A stretch of DNA of 64,000 bases from Rhizophagus irregularis (GCF_026210795.1 NC_089440.1:4960001-5024000), one strand, 5' to 3'. Shown: positions 1 through 12,458, counted from the stretch's first letter. Numbers and translations are program-made. Notes: generated from the letters alone by a model not told the origin.

Positions 1-244
1 TTTTTATAATAAAATTCAAACCAGAACAATTATTTTTATAATGAAACAACAAAAGACAAAGAAGATTATCCAGGACCTATGGATATAATGTAAAAAATGT
101 GAAGGTTGAAAAATATGAGTATGAATATCTTTAAGACTAAATGAAATAGCTTATAATATGTAAGCTTTTTAATGACTCAAAATTATTATTTAAATGTTAT
201 CTTAAATTATAATCCTTTAGTTCCATTACTGTTAAAAATTATTT

Positions 245-863
245 ATTTTTCGATCTTTGGTAATACAAAATAACGAATTATAAAATCAGATTCACATGCC
301 AAAAGATGTAACCCGACTTAAAGATAATAATTAGTTATAGGCATTTCGGCATTGATAAAAGCTATTAATACTAAATAAATGAGAAATATCTATTATGTAA
401 GCATTTAAAGCAATCCTTCTTTCATCATATCTTTTCTATTTATTATTGTAATAATTCCAATCATAAATCTGAGTAACTTTCCAAATTATTGCTTTAAAAG
501 TAATTTCAAATCCTCCTTTTTAAATATTCAATCATTTCAAATTTATCATATTCAATCCACTCTACGACTTGTCTCACAACTTTAGCTTTTAATTGTGCTT
601 TTAGAATAAATTCAAATTATTCATATTCTACTTGTTCAATTTTAAATATTTGTTGAAAATGATTAGAAATACATGGCTTACACCACTAATAACCAGTATT
701 AGGCCGCTTAAATTCTTCACATAAACCATATCACCTATACTGTAACTTTCTTTTAGTTCTTCATTTAATAAATATTAGTTTATCGATTATTCTTCTGTTA
801 AACGATAATATACAAATCTTTTATTTGTTCTATTATATCATCGATAACTTTAATTGCGCCCAT
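245..863 (-). pseudogene. Decayed zinc-ribbon/kinase family gene (relic)
   Basis: On the minus strand an ATG at 863 starts a peptide resembling the N-terminus of the kinases in this window (M-G-A-I-K-V-I-D-D-I-I-E-Q-I-K-D), but stops follow within 20 codons and recur. Homology to exon 1 can be traced through the C-K-Q-P region, the I-E-Y-D-K-F block and the G-loop to about 391. A piece of the exon 2 start (F-G-I-T-K-D region) survives near 249-290. The rest of the catalytic domain is absent. Many stops and indels show that this copy died long ago, unlike the frameshifted copies at 33 and 62 kb. Confidence 0.85.
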
Positions 864-2480
864 ATTAAATAATGGGTGAGAAATATGTTATAAATTCATA
901 TTTAAAAAATCACAAAAGGTATAAGAAAAAAAAATATTAGTGAGAACTAGCTTCATTCATACCGGAAAATGATAAACTCCGATCGATGTGCTGGTGACTT
1001 AATTTCTTTCGTGAGAAATTTTTATAATTAATTAACTGTTAATTAATTGGAATAATTGAATTCCTAAATAATAAAAAAAATACAAGGATTCATGCCCAGT
1101 CTAGCTATATTTTAATTTTGTAGTTTTAGTTAATGAGAAGAGAACTTTTATTTTAATAAGGGCAGTAACATAAACTTAAATTTATAACAGATAATTATTC
1201 CTTAAAAGTTATTTTATTAATAGTTAAATTTCTGTATTATTCAAATTAAAAGAAATTCGAATTGGAACTATGATCCTTAATGACCTATTTATACGTGTGC
1301 CCTATTTTTTGTTATAAACTGAATCATGGTTTATAAATTATTGTTGATCCCTAAATATCCCTCTAACTTTAACAACTCCCCGAACAAAAAATATTTTTTA
1401 TATGTAATAAACTGAGGAACCGATCAAAAAAGAGAAAGGAAGCGATTTATTAGTATTTCTTTTACGGGTTTTATTTTTTTTTTAATTATATTAAACTTAT
1501 CTAATACTTGTATACAACTAACTAACCAACTTTCCCAAACTTTTTTCAAATAGATCTGACATTATAATTATCAAAAATATGAAGTGCTTGAAATAAATGA
1601 TAAATATTTTTCGTTAATTTCGTTAATGATGAGTATAGCGTTATCCAGATTCAGTATTCTATAATAGACTTCTTAAGATAGTTGTTAGAATAGTTATAAA
1701 TTTAAATAAGCTTTAATTGCTAAATATTTGAAGAAGTAAAGGGATTTTAAGTCTTAATAATTATAAATGATAAAATAATCATTAAAATTATTTCTTTGTG
1801 TGAAACTTTTTATGTGTATATTTACTTGGTCAGCTAATACGCATAACACTACCAATCAATTCTATTCGTTGGTTACATCACATAAATCCAAAAAAGATAC
1901 TTTGTTTCTCGCAAAAAATGAAATTTTCAATTACACGAATTTCCAAAAAGGAAAATTTGTCTTTTCCGGAGATCACTTTTTAAAATTTCCAATAAAAAAA
2001 GTTTATATACAAACAAGTTAACATTAAACATGGCAGGGAGCTATAGTCATAGTATAATTAGAACTGTAATAATTCTGACTTTTTTTTTAATTAAGTTGGT
2101 TTATACTACCATACAGTATCATAATTATGATAAATAGTTTTTAAGATTTAAAGAGAATTTCTAAATTTTAACTGGTGGAAAAATTACTGGTAGATCATGT
2201 GATTGTGTATTAAATATTCATGTGATTTATTATGATGATGCAATTTCATTTGGCTCGCTTCGCTCGCCGGGCTTTTCTAGCCAAACCATAACTTTCACTT
2301 TATTTGCAAAATTTTTGATTATATTTAACATATCTATAAAAAAAAAATGAGAAATTACTCTTAACTAGCTATTAACATAATTTTTTTCTCATTTGGTAAA
2401 GAATGATCATTTTCGGTTTATTTTGCTTGTTAATCATTTTTGGCTTAGTTATTTCACTTGTTAATCATTTTAAGGTTAAT
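864..2480. other. Intergenic, no supported gene
   Basis: No convincing gene is seen. Part of this stretch (about 930-1260) is a diverged direct duplicate of about 10130-10480: both hold a block around C-T-T-T-C-G-T-R-A-G-A and another around G-A-A-G-A-G-A-A-C-T-T-T-T-A-T-T-T-T. The 73-codon open frame at 1800-2021 has ordinary AT-rich composition and no recognisable motif, so it is not called. Confidence 0.5.
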
Positions 2481-2961
2481 TATCTTGATTGTTGTTTATT
2501 TTTTGGTTTAAAAATAAAAAAATATATATATCAGAATATGTGATTAACTTTAAATAACAATACAGAAAGATTGTTTATTACTTGATAAAGCATTTATTTA
2601 ATATTTACTATCATCATTTTTGGAATTACGGCTCTGGAAAAAAATTTTTCACGATTATATTGTAATATAACAATTCTACTATCCGATTGCTGATCATTTT
2701 TAGTTCTGGAAAATTATGATAACTGAATATCATAATAATAAGACAATGATAATGAAATTTTACCATTTATGTTGTTGTTTATTGTTTTGTTTCAAAATAA
2801 AAAATTACTTGATATAACATTTATTTAATTTTATCATCCAATTGTTGAGAAAAAAAAAATTTTATGATAACATTATAATAAAACAACAATTTTATTATCT
2901 GATTGTTAATCATTTTTAGAATTACTACTACCCTGAAAAAATTTTCATGATAGCATTATAA

Positions 2962-3859
2962 CTAAAGTTGCCTGCCAAAACTCTACAGGCTATTGTCGAA
3001 ATGTCGAAACTAAAACCTGTAGAAATGCCGAAATGCCGAAATAGTTTCGACATGTCAAAATTGTCGAAACCTAAAAATATTACATTTCACGTAATAACTC
3101 GGCATCCAATGATCGTAGAAAGATGCACCATAGCTCGTTGGAATCGTCTCATAACGACGAGTCGAATGGTGGTTAGATCGTCTTTCTACGATCACTGGAT
3201 GCCGAGATATTGAGCGAAACGTCAAAATCGGCATTTTGTATTTTGCGCTACTGCGTCGTTTGACGTTTCGTCTATTATCTCGGCATCCAGTGATCGTAGA
3301 AAGACGATCTAACCACCATTCGACTCGTCGTTATGAGACGATTCCAACGAGCTATGGTGCATCTTTCTACGATCATTGGACGCCGAGTTATTAAGTGAAA
3401 CGTCAAATGGCGCAGTATCACAAAATACAAAATGCCGATTTTTGACGTTTCGCTTAATATCTCGGCATCCAGTGATCGTAGAAAGACGATCTAACCACCA
3501 TTCGACTCGTCGTTATGAGACGATTCCAACGAGCTATGGTGCATCTTTCTACGATCATTGGATGCCGAGTTATTAAGTGAAACGTCAAATGGCGCAGTAT
3601 CACAAAATACAAAATGCCGATTTTTGACGTTTCGCTTAATATCTCGGCATCCAGTGATCGTAGAAAGACGATCTAACCACCATTCGACTCGTCGTTATGA
3701 GACGATTCCAACGAGCTATGGTGCATCTTTCTACGATCATTGGACGCCGAGTTATTACGTGAAATGTAATATTTTTAGGTTTCGACAATTTTGACATGTC
3801 AAAATAGTTTTGACAATTTTGACATGCCGAAACTCCCTAATTTCGGCAGGCAACTTTAA
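2962..3859. mobile_element. Foldback-type TIR element with internal tandem palindromes
   Basis: The ends begin with taaagttgcctgcc-type sequence and are inverted copies of each other for well over 100 bases, through the blocks ctaaaaatattacatttcacgt and ctcggcatcc. Both ends abut TTATAA (2956-2961 and 3860-3865), a possible target duplication, although the hexamer is itself palindromic. Inside are four copies of a unit of about 109 bp at 3099-3206 (inverted), 3279-3387, 3461-3569 and 3643-3751. Each unit has its own terminal inverted repeat of about 25 bp (ctcggcatccagtgatcg...). The spacers of about 72 bp carry a second inverted repeat (gaaacgtcaaa/tttgacgtttc). There is no transposase; the open frames inside are repeat artefacts. 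Confidence 0.85.
3279..3751 (+). repeat. 182-bp tandem repeat, three units
   Basis: Units start at 3279, 3461 and 3643, giving an exact period of 182. They are nearly identical: visible differences include gatgccgag versus gacgccgag at the unit ends. A fourth copy at 3099-3206 plus its spacer lies in the opposite orientation, so the whole array can fold back on itself. Confidence 0.9.
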
Positions 3860-3865
3860 TTATAA

Positions 3866-4586
3866 CGATAATGTAATGACGACGATAATGAAAATTTACC
3901 ATTTGATTATTGTTTATTTTTTTGTTCAAAATAAAAAAAAATGTATCTATATTTAAATAAGTAATAATACAAACAAATTGTTTATTTACATAATATTAAA
4001 ATTTGTCATCCGGTTGTTGATCATTTTTGGCTAACAAAAAAATTATTCAGTTTTCACATGATTTGCTAAAAATTTTATCCCATAATTATTAAGCAAGAAA
4101 GATCATTCTATATAAGTGCAATATCACCCTATGGGTGGGTGGGTGGCGCGTCACGTTATTGTTATGACTTGAAATGATTGACATGTCATGATAGGTTAAC
4201 GTTAACTTAACGTTAACATAAGATTAGTTTTTGAGTGATTTCCATTTTAAGATGCTGATCCCCCATCTTTGGTATTGATTTGCTGATTATATAAATACAT
4301 TTCAAATCAAGCTTTCCTATTTTAGTACGATCGGCAACCAACAAATCTTTTAGTGTTTTAAAAATTCATCACATGACTACAGAATGTATAATATTTTTTA
4401 TTATTTAATGTTTATTATTCGTGTTTTGTTTCACAAAAATAAATATAACAGTAAAAAACACTGTTTATAATTCTTTTAATTAGTTGACTTTTTTTTCACT
4501 TAATGTTTACAAATTTCCTTTCTTCTCCTTTTACTAGCATATCAAGCTTCTTTAAGTGATGCATTGTGTGAAACTTTTTCACAGAC
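3866..4586. other. Intergenic; G-rich run and GTTAAC palindromes
   Basis: No gene is seen. At 4133-4147 the + strand has three GGG runs plus GG separated by single T, one G short of a canonical quadruplex. Around 4195-4220 several GTTAAC palindromes follow one another. Confidence 0.5.
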
Positions 4587-5048
4587 TAAGGCCATACAAA
4601 CTCGATTTTATGGTTTTCATAATATAAAAATTTCATCAATAACCCGGCAACCCGGCTTTTAATTTTTTTTTTCAAAAATTTTATATGCGAAATTTTTTTT
4701 CAATTTTTAAAAAATTCTCACCCGGCATAGTAATATTATAAAAAAAAAAAATTTTTTTTAACTTAACGAACTGACCCGGCCGGACTATGAAACCATTTTT
4801 ACCACTTTGTGTCGCCTAATGTTTTTGATGGCCTAGATTTCACTTCAAAATCTGCTTCCCATTAATTAGTCGATAAATGTAAAATCGATCCATCTCCATA
4901 AAATTCTTTCATTTTTGCTTCTTTTTCAACAAGTAAACCAAATCTTTTGTAAAAATTTCTTATGAATAGGACATAAATCCTGGATCTCTGGTTGATTTTA
5001 AATTTCAATGTTATGTGAACTGAAAAATCGAATTTGTGTGTGGCCTTA
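4587..5048. mobile_element. MITE, TAAGGCCA-end family (copy 1)
   Basis: The left end starts taaggccatacaaa and the right end is its inverted match, gtgtgtggcctta, with similarity continuing about 30 bases (cgatttt...ggtt). The last 60 or so bases, with aaatttcaatgttatgtgaac then gaaaaatcgaatttgtgtg, match the right end of the element at 21017-21509. No coding sequence and no clear target duplication were seen. Confidence 0.7.
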
Positions 5049-5369
5049 TATACAAATTTATGTTAAAAGAAGATTTTTGAAGTTAAAAATGTTAATTGTT
5101 TAGAGGAAAAATGAAATTTTTGTTTTTTGTAAATTTTTTCTCCTAAAAAAAAAATTTTATTATCTAAAATTTCCAATTTTTTTCACAGTTAGTATTCAAT
5201 TAAATTTATTTAATATATTATTCTTTTAAAAGAATATGTTTACTATTGAGTTTTTTTTTATAGGGGTGGTGAATTTTACCTCCAGCGAAATACTCTAATA
5301 AAAAATAAGTGAGAACATTAAAAACTCTTGCACGTGAATATTAGCAGCATAGTCGCAAAAGACATAATA

Positions 5370-5654
5370 GCCCTGTTCATTTCCGGTCGGTTGCATTTTC
5401 GGTCGGATTTTGTTGTACAAAAATTATCCAATAAAATTTTTTTATTTTCGATCGCAAATTGAACTGCTTTTATAGATTGAAATTTAGTTTGAACTCATTA
5501 TATTGATATATATTTTTTTCTTAAATGTCACGTAAACAGAAATGGGCTAAAAGTTCAGAAAATGGTTGCGTTGTACAAACTGATCAGCCCAATCAACAAT
5601 CAAAATTAACTTAAATCTGACCGAAAAATGCGACCGACCGGAAATGAACAGGGC
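5370..5654. mobile_element. MITE with GCCCTGTTC ends and TA duplication
   Basis: The left end, gccctgttcatttccggtcg, is matched in inverted form by the right end, cgaccggaaatgaacagggc. The inverted repeat runs about 40 bases including ttgcattttcggtcggatt. TA flanks both ends (5368-5369 and 5655-5656), as for Tc1/mariner-type or related elements. It is non-coding. Confidence 0.8.
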
Positions 5655-5656
5655 TA

Positions 5657-6384
5657 ATATAAATACAGAATTTTTTTAATGATAAAATTTATTATTTTAA
5701 TATATTGTTGCTTGAATATACTATTTTTTAAGCTGTATTAATTAACCATTTACATAATTAAATGGGTGCATAATAAAATCGTAATAATTTTATTTTTCAA
5801 TATCGATCTTTTGAAAATAAAAAATTATAAATTTATTAGCTGAACGTACATATTATATCTTTCAAGTTTAAGAAATGCAAAAAGAAAAAAAATGTATTAG
5901 TTAAACAATAATTTACTCTATTTATTTATCAATTTAGATAAAGTTAATCAATATTACAATTGCGCCTAATTAAAATTTTCAAAAGTTAAAAGTTAACTAA
6001 TAAATAAAATTAAAGCTAGTTTGATATTATTTATAGAAGAAAATTATTTTATATATTTACTTATAATAACACAGTTAAAACCATTCACCTCCCTAATACT
6101 ACACAATTCATTTACTGTACAACATATTAAATAACTGGCCTTAGCCAACAATAATTTGAAGTAAATTTCATATTTAAAATATTGTAAATTTATTAATGAA
6201 TAAAAAAAAAATACAACTGCTAAAGGATTATGTAAATGCAGCCTCTTATTACTATACTTCCATCCAAGAATAATTTATCAATAGAACATGATTTGATTAA
6301 ATTACTTACTGCTTGATCAAATCCCTTATCATGTCTGGATCATTATTCAATCTTCTAGAGATAAAAATTTTCATTTTGCCGCTT
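5657..6384. other. Intergenic, downstream of kinase 1
   Basis: AT-rich with no supported gene. About 5780-5950 is similar to 10585-10720 (attagctgaa, then tatctttcaagtttaa, then atttatcaatttaga), another diverged direct duplication of kinase-flanking DNA. Confidence 0.5.
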
Positions 6385-8036
6385 TCACTTGTCTATTTCA
6401 ATATAATTAAACGGAATTGATGATAATTATGTTAGTTTAATACATTATATAAAGTATAATAAACTAAATAATTACCTTCAGAATTAATATCAAGTTTAGT
6501 AAGATCTATTCTTGTAGAATCTGTAAAATAAAAGAATAATTATTACTTTAAATAAATTTAAATAATTATTTTAATTTAAAATTACCTGAATATTCTAAAT
6601 CATCATTGTCAGCATTTATGGGTTCTGGAAGATCTTTAAAATTTAAAAGTCTACTTGTGTAAACTGCTTGAGGATGTGTCATATATGAGAGTGTACTTGC
6701 AGATGATATTGGTGATTGAACTGAAAAAGATGACTTCTTATTGGTTTCATCTGCTTCTTCAACTTGCTTATAAATTACAGAATCCACTTTATTGTCGCTA
6801 ATAATATCTTCATATAATTTCCATATTGACTTATATAATTCATTTGCATTGGGTCGTTTTAAAGGGTCTGCATCCCAACATTGATTAATTATGTCAATAA
6901 TTAATTGAGGGATTTTATAATCACAATTCGGTCTCAACCCATGACAAATTTTTATAGCTAAGAACTCATCATGAGGTATATCATGATAAAGAAGCAATCC
7001 TGTACAAATTTCATATGCAATGATTCCAAATCCATAAATATCACTCTCTTGAGTATATTCTTTTCCTCTTAAAACTTCTGGAGCTACATAAGGTAATACT
7101 CCATATATTTTTTTATTACTATTTTGAGAGGATTTGACATTTGCCGGTTGACATAATCCCAAATCAGTAATACAAATGTATCCATCAAAATTGCTTAATA
7201 TATTTCCACAATGAAAATCATGATGAATTAATCCTTTATTATGAATATTTTTAAGACCTCGTGCAATACCTTGCAAATTCACCAACTTTTGCTCCCAATC
7301 CAGTGAAATAAAGTTGTTGTTTAAATATTGTCTTAAACTACCATCTATTAATTCCATCACCATCACAAAATTACTTGTTTTTGGATCTTTGGTAATACCA
7401 AAACAACGAACTATCCAACCACTGTCAGGATCAGTTACTAAAATATTTGATTCGACCTTAAAAGAAAATTGTAGTTAGTTTAACAATTATAAAGGCTAAT
7501 AATATTAAAATCAGTAAAAAATATCTTACTTCTTTTAAAAAATCTGCTGTAATATCTTGTGAATTATGTAAGCACTTTAAAGCGACTTTTGTTTCACCTT
7601 CTCTTTCCCATTGATTATTTCTATATTTTGTTTTCCAAGGACCATCTTTCCAAACTGCTTTAAAAGTAGTTCCAAATCCTCCTTTTGCTAAATATTTAAC
7701 ATCTTCAAATTTATCATATTCAATCCACTCTATGATTTGTTTCGTATGTTTAGCTTTTAATTGTGCTTTTTGAATGAAATCATCAATGGCATGATTTCCG
7801 CTTGTCCAATTTTTGAAATTTTGTTTAAAATATTGAGACTCACATGATCGACAATAACGATAATGAGTTTTAGGCTGTTTGCAATATATACATAAACCAT
7901 TTTCTTTATAACATTCTTTTAATTCTTTGTCTGTTATTAGTTTATCAATTAACGATTCTTGTTCTTCAGTCAAATCATTGAGATCGAACTCTTCTATTTG
8001 CTCAATTATGTCATCACTTAGTTTAATTTCATCCAT
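6385..8036 (-). CDS. Zinc-ribbon/TKL-like protein kinase 1
   Basis: Four exons: 8036-7530, 7456-6586, 6520-6476, 6392-6385; 476 residues, all phases consistent. The N-terminus has C49-x2-C52-x9-C62-x2-C65, a possible zinc ribbon, then the N-F-K-N-W-T-S-G-N block (73-81). The kinase domain follows: G-loop G-G-F-G (119-122), V-A-L-K lysine 154, catalytic loop H-H-D-F-H-C-G-N (Asp249, Asn254), D-L-G in place of DFG (Asp267), A-P-E (294-296), D-I-Y-G-F-G and a subdomain XI R-P. The HRD arginine is His. The tail has the family T-H-P-Q-A-V-Y-T-S-R-L-L motif. All key catalytic residues are present, so it is probably an active Ser/Thr-type kinase; substrate unknown. Intron 1 is 73 bp. The longest open frame runs into intron 2 (G-N-F-K-L-K, stop), but exon 3 matches the paralogues, so splicing is the better model. 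Exon 4 (D-K, stop) is the least certain part. Confidence 0.9.
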
Positions 8037-8110
8037 TTCAATAAATAATTTTTTAAATAAAAAATATGTTATTAACGTATGTAAAAATTACTAAAGAAAG
8101 AAAAGAAAAA

Positions 8111-8233
8111 AAGTGGTGAAACGTTATTTTATGTTGCAATGATTTCAAGATCGGCAACAAAATTATCAAAAAAAGACTAGTTAAAATATACAGAAGAAAC
8201 ACAATAATCTGATCGGCAATTAAATTTATTCAT
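8111..8233 (-). promoter_or_regulatory. Conserved upstream block of the kinase family
   Basis: Read on the minus strand, this holds gattattgtgtttcttctg, ttttaactagtc, ttgttgccgatcttgaaat and acgtttcaccac, about 75-200 bases before the kinase 1 start. The same order of motifs precedes kinases 4, 5, 6 and 8. Part of it is a short inverted repeat, GTTGC...GCAAC. It is likely promoter or 5' UTR; recent duplication alone could also explain the conservation. Confidence 0.6.
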
Positions 8234-9323
8234 TATAACAAAAATATTGTGTAAAATGTATAGTTTTACTAGTAAATTTATAATGCTATTAAAGTAAAAT
8301 TAAGAGATATATGCCGCAATTTGTCACATGATCGGCGCGTACTGTTTTTATTGGTGTATATTATAAATATTGCAGGGGCATCGATCAAGGCATACAATAC
8401 CCCTCTTCTGCGGGGATCACCTTATTCATCACGTGATCGACACGGACACTGACGTCACAGTCGTCACATGCCTTCAAAATGACATGAGTACTTTATTCGT
8501 GAAATGTATCTTAAATGTATTTCAACGTAACTACTCTAGAATAAAATAAATAAAATATATATACTGTATATGTGATTACGCAATTAAACCATCGTTCATG
8601 ATATTTTCAATATTTTTCAAAACTCCGTCAGGCGTCAGTCATACTTTAAGTTTATTCAAATAAAGATTTTGGCCATCGGCAATTTAACTCAAAAGAATGT
8701 AAGCAGTTTAACACCTTATATTATTTTTATTAGTGACAGCCATGTAGTTTTAAAAATTATTGACAAATAAAATTCTATATTTCTATTGAAAACATGAAGG
8801 ACGAAGACCAAGCTTTAAAGAAGTTTTTTTAAATCTATTGTATTCAATCCACCCTATAAGTTAAATTGGAATTGGTTTAAAGTAATTTAAAAAGATAGAT
8901 GCAAACTTTTACTTTTTTTGATCTTTTTTTAAAAAACTTTTTAGCATGACAATAATTTATATAATAAATAGCAGTACAGTATAAACGAAAATTTTATTTT
9001 TTTTTTGAAAATTTCATATTGAAGATTTGTTAAATAGAACGTATCTTTTTATTGTATTTTAAAATTTTATATACTGTAGATATAGTAAATATACATAATT
9101 TTAGCTTTGCAGCTTTCGCTGATGATTTATGGAAGATTTAATTCAAATTCTCTTTTCTATTTGAATAAACATAGAGAGTAGATAAATAAAATCTTAAAGC
9201 TTCATATTCATTTATTTTATTTTATAGCTAAAATAGTACACAATTTCATTTCAATCTACACCTGTCAAGTATCCATAAAATTAGGTACAGTACATGAAGT
9301 AGAAAGAAAATTTGAAACTGAAG
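8234..9323. other. Intergenic, no supported gene
   Basis: AT-rich apart from a more GC-rich patch at 8325-8480 with GGGGCAT/ATACCCC half-sites and cacgtgat/gacgtcac motifs. No coding frame is convincing. Confidence 0.45.
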
Positions 9324-9519
9324 CCCTATAAAAATGAAATGTGTTCAATTTGTTTTATATTTGTGCTCATGAGTAAAAAATGTCTAAAAAAGCACCATTT
9401 TGTCCGATTTATGTCTTATTACAAAAAAACAAAAATAAAATAAAATGGTGCCTTTATAGACATTTATTACACATGAGCACAAATATAAAACAAATTTAAC
9501 ACATTTCGTTTTTATAGGG
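9324..9519. mobile_element. MITE with CCCTATAAAAA ends
   Basis: Almost the whole 196 bp is one long inverted repeat. The left arm reads ccctataaaaatgaaatgtg then ttgttttatatttgtgctca; the right arm is the inverted match (tgagcacaaatataaaacaa ... cgtttttatagg). The arms are about 85 bases each around a short A-rich loop, so a transcript could form a strong hairpin. No clear target duplication was found. Confidence 0.85.
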
Positions 9520-12458
9520 TTAAGATAAGTTACACTATGTATTGTCTACCGATAAAAAGGAAGACTCCCAGAATAATTGTGTGATATAATAGATAAAAGA
9601 ATCGGTAAAAATACAAGAATATAGCTGCAAATGAAATTGAATAAAAAATAATTTTAGTGAATGTCTGAAGATATAAATTATGAAATAAATTCTATGCTAG
9701 TATTACTTTATAAAATCCGATAATGTTTCAGTGAGAGGTCCATGTGCCTGAAAGTAGAAAGTTTTTGGATGACCAGTGAATATAGGCAAGATCTGGATCA
9801 GCCGCATTAAGTGACGACAAGGAAGGATGTTCGCTTTGAATGTCATGAAGCTGCTTGCATTTCCGTTTTTGTTGTTTGTGTAGAGAATAAAGATTTATAA
9901 TTTAACTTTTACCGTCTGATAATGCTTAAATTTTTCTCGTATGCTTTAAAATTTTGGACCGTTTTGACCATACAATTCGGTCAAGGTCTCGACGTCTCGT
10001 AAAATCAGTTATAAAATTAACGGTAAATTAGTAACAAAAAGGGATAAAATAGCGATAGTAAATTATTAACTCTAAAGTACCTTTCAAGTCAATCTTTCTA
10101 CCCAGGAGTTATTTAAACCAAAAAAAATACAGGTGACACGGGAACTAACTTCATTTATTATGTTATTAGTTGATTGTACTGATTAAATTTCACGCTACTT
10201 TATTTCTTTCGTAAGAATCTTTATAATTAATCGTTAATCAATTAGGTTCATAATAAAAAAAATTCAATTTATGCCTAATTAATGTTTTAAGAAGAGAACT
10301 TTTATTTTAATAAAGGCAGGGACGTACAGTATGTTAGCTATTATTTGAAATTTGACCATAAATGAATTTGAATTAATAATAATAAATTGCAGAATTTAAT
10401 CATGATTTACTATATAAGAGGAGTTATTTTTTAATAAATTAAAATCGGTTTTGTGTTTATCCAAATCAAAAGAATTTATGAGAGAATTTAAATAAATTCA
10501 AATATCAAAGATTATTAAATATGTTATTGTACTGTACGTAAAATTTAAGCAAAATTTACATCATTAAATTTGCAAAATCACGCAAAAATTGTAACAATTT
10601 TATAATCTTTCGAAGATAAAATTATATATTTTATTAGCTGAATATCTTTCATGTTTAAAAAATGTAATGTTTTAGGTAAACAATATTTTATTTATCTACC
10701 AATTTAGGTAAGGCTTCTTGATTTCCTAATTTTAAAACTATATTTTAAAATATTTATGGAGCAAGATGTTTGCGTGTTAACCTGTTCTAATAAAAGGAAC
10801 ATTAATCATAGAAGAGGTAGTAACTGTGGAACTTGCAAGCATTATTTACTGTAATAATAAGCTTTGATAACCCTTGATTTTCCATAAAATAATGATTTAC
10901 CAGACTAAAACATTTTGTTGATTTTATTAAGATTAAAATAATATCATGCTCTTTCATACTCTTTTACGGTCTTAATACAATGAGAATAAAATGCTTATTA
11001 ACATTATGAAACAAGTAATTATTAAAAAAAGGTCAAAATTTTTTAATTTTATAATTAAGTTGACAATTATTACCTTGTTACCCTGATTCCACATATCATG
11101 TAAATATTTGGAATTTAATGGATTTTTAAATTGCACTCATTTTCCAAATTTCTTTATAATAATTCAAATCCCTTATAATGTTGGACAAATTTTAAAAAAT
11201 GTCTTGAATTGCACCCATCCTTTACATAAACAATACTTATTATAACGTTCTTTTACAATTTTTTTCAAATTCTTATTAGCTTGATGACATCATCACTGAT
11301 TTAAATTAAACAGGAGATATTAGAATTATAATAATTACGATGATTTATTTTTATTTTTATTTTTTATAATATAGACAAAAACAGGGAATTAACTATTACA
11401 AATACAAGTCTAAACTAAGCCTTAATAAGTTAAATTCCAACCCCGACATATGTGAGTCGCCTTGCCTTTTATTCGCCCAGAACTTAAGATGTGACTTATC
11501 ATCAATTATCATGTGATGTGCTTAGTCATTAAAGAACATATTTTTATTATCAAAGTTGAGGTTAAACATCGCTCACATCGATCATTACTAGTATAGTATT
11601 CCAATATCTACAGTATATTCTATAGCCTATGGCACAATCAGAGTAAATTTACTATTTTTTTTTGGTATAAATTCTCATTTCATTAATGTTTTGTTTATCT
11701 CTCTTTTTATCTATAATTATTATATACGAATTAAATAATTCTTTCCATGATGATTAATTGGTTTAAAACGACTACTATTTGAATTTAACTAAAGAACAAA
11801 AATTTATTAATTGTTAACTAATTTAATTTATTTATTATATTATTACAGTATTACACAAAAGTAGATGATAATTAATTACAAACCAGAAAATAAAAAATAT
11901 TTTCAATATGCTACCTTTTGAATATGGCAAATTTTTATTAGAGTCAAGTCTTATCAATTAATAATTTTTTATTAACATGCGAAAAAATAAATGATATGTA
12001 TTTTGATCAATCTAGAAACATAATAATATAAAACGCAAGAACAAGTAAAACCAATAATATTTTGCTAATACTTGTATGATAATATTGATCAATAAGTTAA
12101 TGTCTTCTTCGTACGACCGAAAAATTTTTAATCTCATCATGAATATTTATCAACAACTTATCAATTTCGCGTTCTACTATTTTATTTTCAATTCCAGAAT
12201 AAAATATTAACGCCAATTATTTTGATCTTTTTGTGTTATCAAACTAGAATTTTTACTAGACGTAGTTATTTTTAACAAAAAAATCAGTAACCTAATGTAA
12301 ATGGTCTGCACTTGTGTATTGACTCATGTCAGGTATTATTTTTTAATAAAACCATAAAAGAAAATACATACGCTCATGAGTTTCCCAGACTTGTAATGGA
12401 GTTCAATTCCCTTGAAAAGAATTATCACGAAGAAAAGAAAATAAGCATAATGGATAGA
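9520..12458. other. Intergenic, no supported gene
   Basis: About 2.9 kb without a recognisable gene. About 10130-10480 and 10585-10720 are diverged copies of sequence flanking kinase-type loci elsewhere (930-1260 and 5780-5950), so a lost kinase copy may once have stood here. A less AT-biased patch at 9730-9870 has no open frame of note. Confidence 0.4.

Larger units (their letters stand above)
2480..4030. repeat. Degenerate direct repeats interrupted by a transposon
   Basis: A block of the form T-T-G-T-T-T-A-T-T-T-T-T, then C-A-A-A-A-T-A-A-A-A, then T-T-T-A-T-T-T-A-A-T, then a C-C-G-A-T-T-G-T-T-G-A-T-C-A-T-T-T-T-T core recurs at about 2490-2720, 2768-2935 and 3905-4035. The copies are diverged. 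The inverted-repeat element at 2962-3859 lies between the second and third copies. Confidence 0.5.

Noticed and set aside
2968-3794. Repeated open frames with M-D-A-E-L-L-S-E-T-S-N-G
   Set aside because: They are translations of the 182-bp repeat units of a TIR element; identity between copies reflects DNA duplication, not protein conservation.
4133-4147. G-quadruplex
   Set aside because: Only three full GGG runs plus GG are present, so the canonical four-run pattern is not met.
6566-6586. Alternative kinase C-terminus ending G-N-F-K-L-K
   Set aside because: It is read-through of intron 2; all paralogues have a matching GT-AG intron and a conserved exon 3 in the correct phase. The similar read-through tail in four copies is explained by recent duplication.
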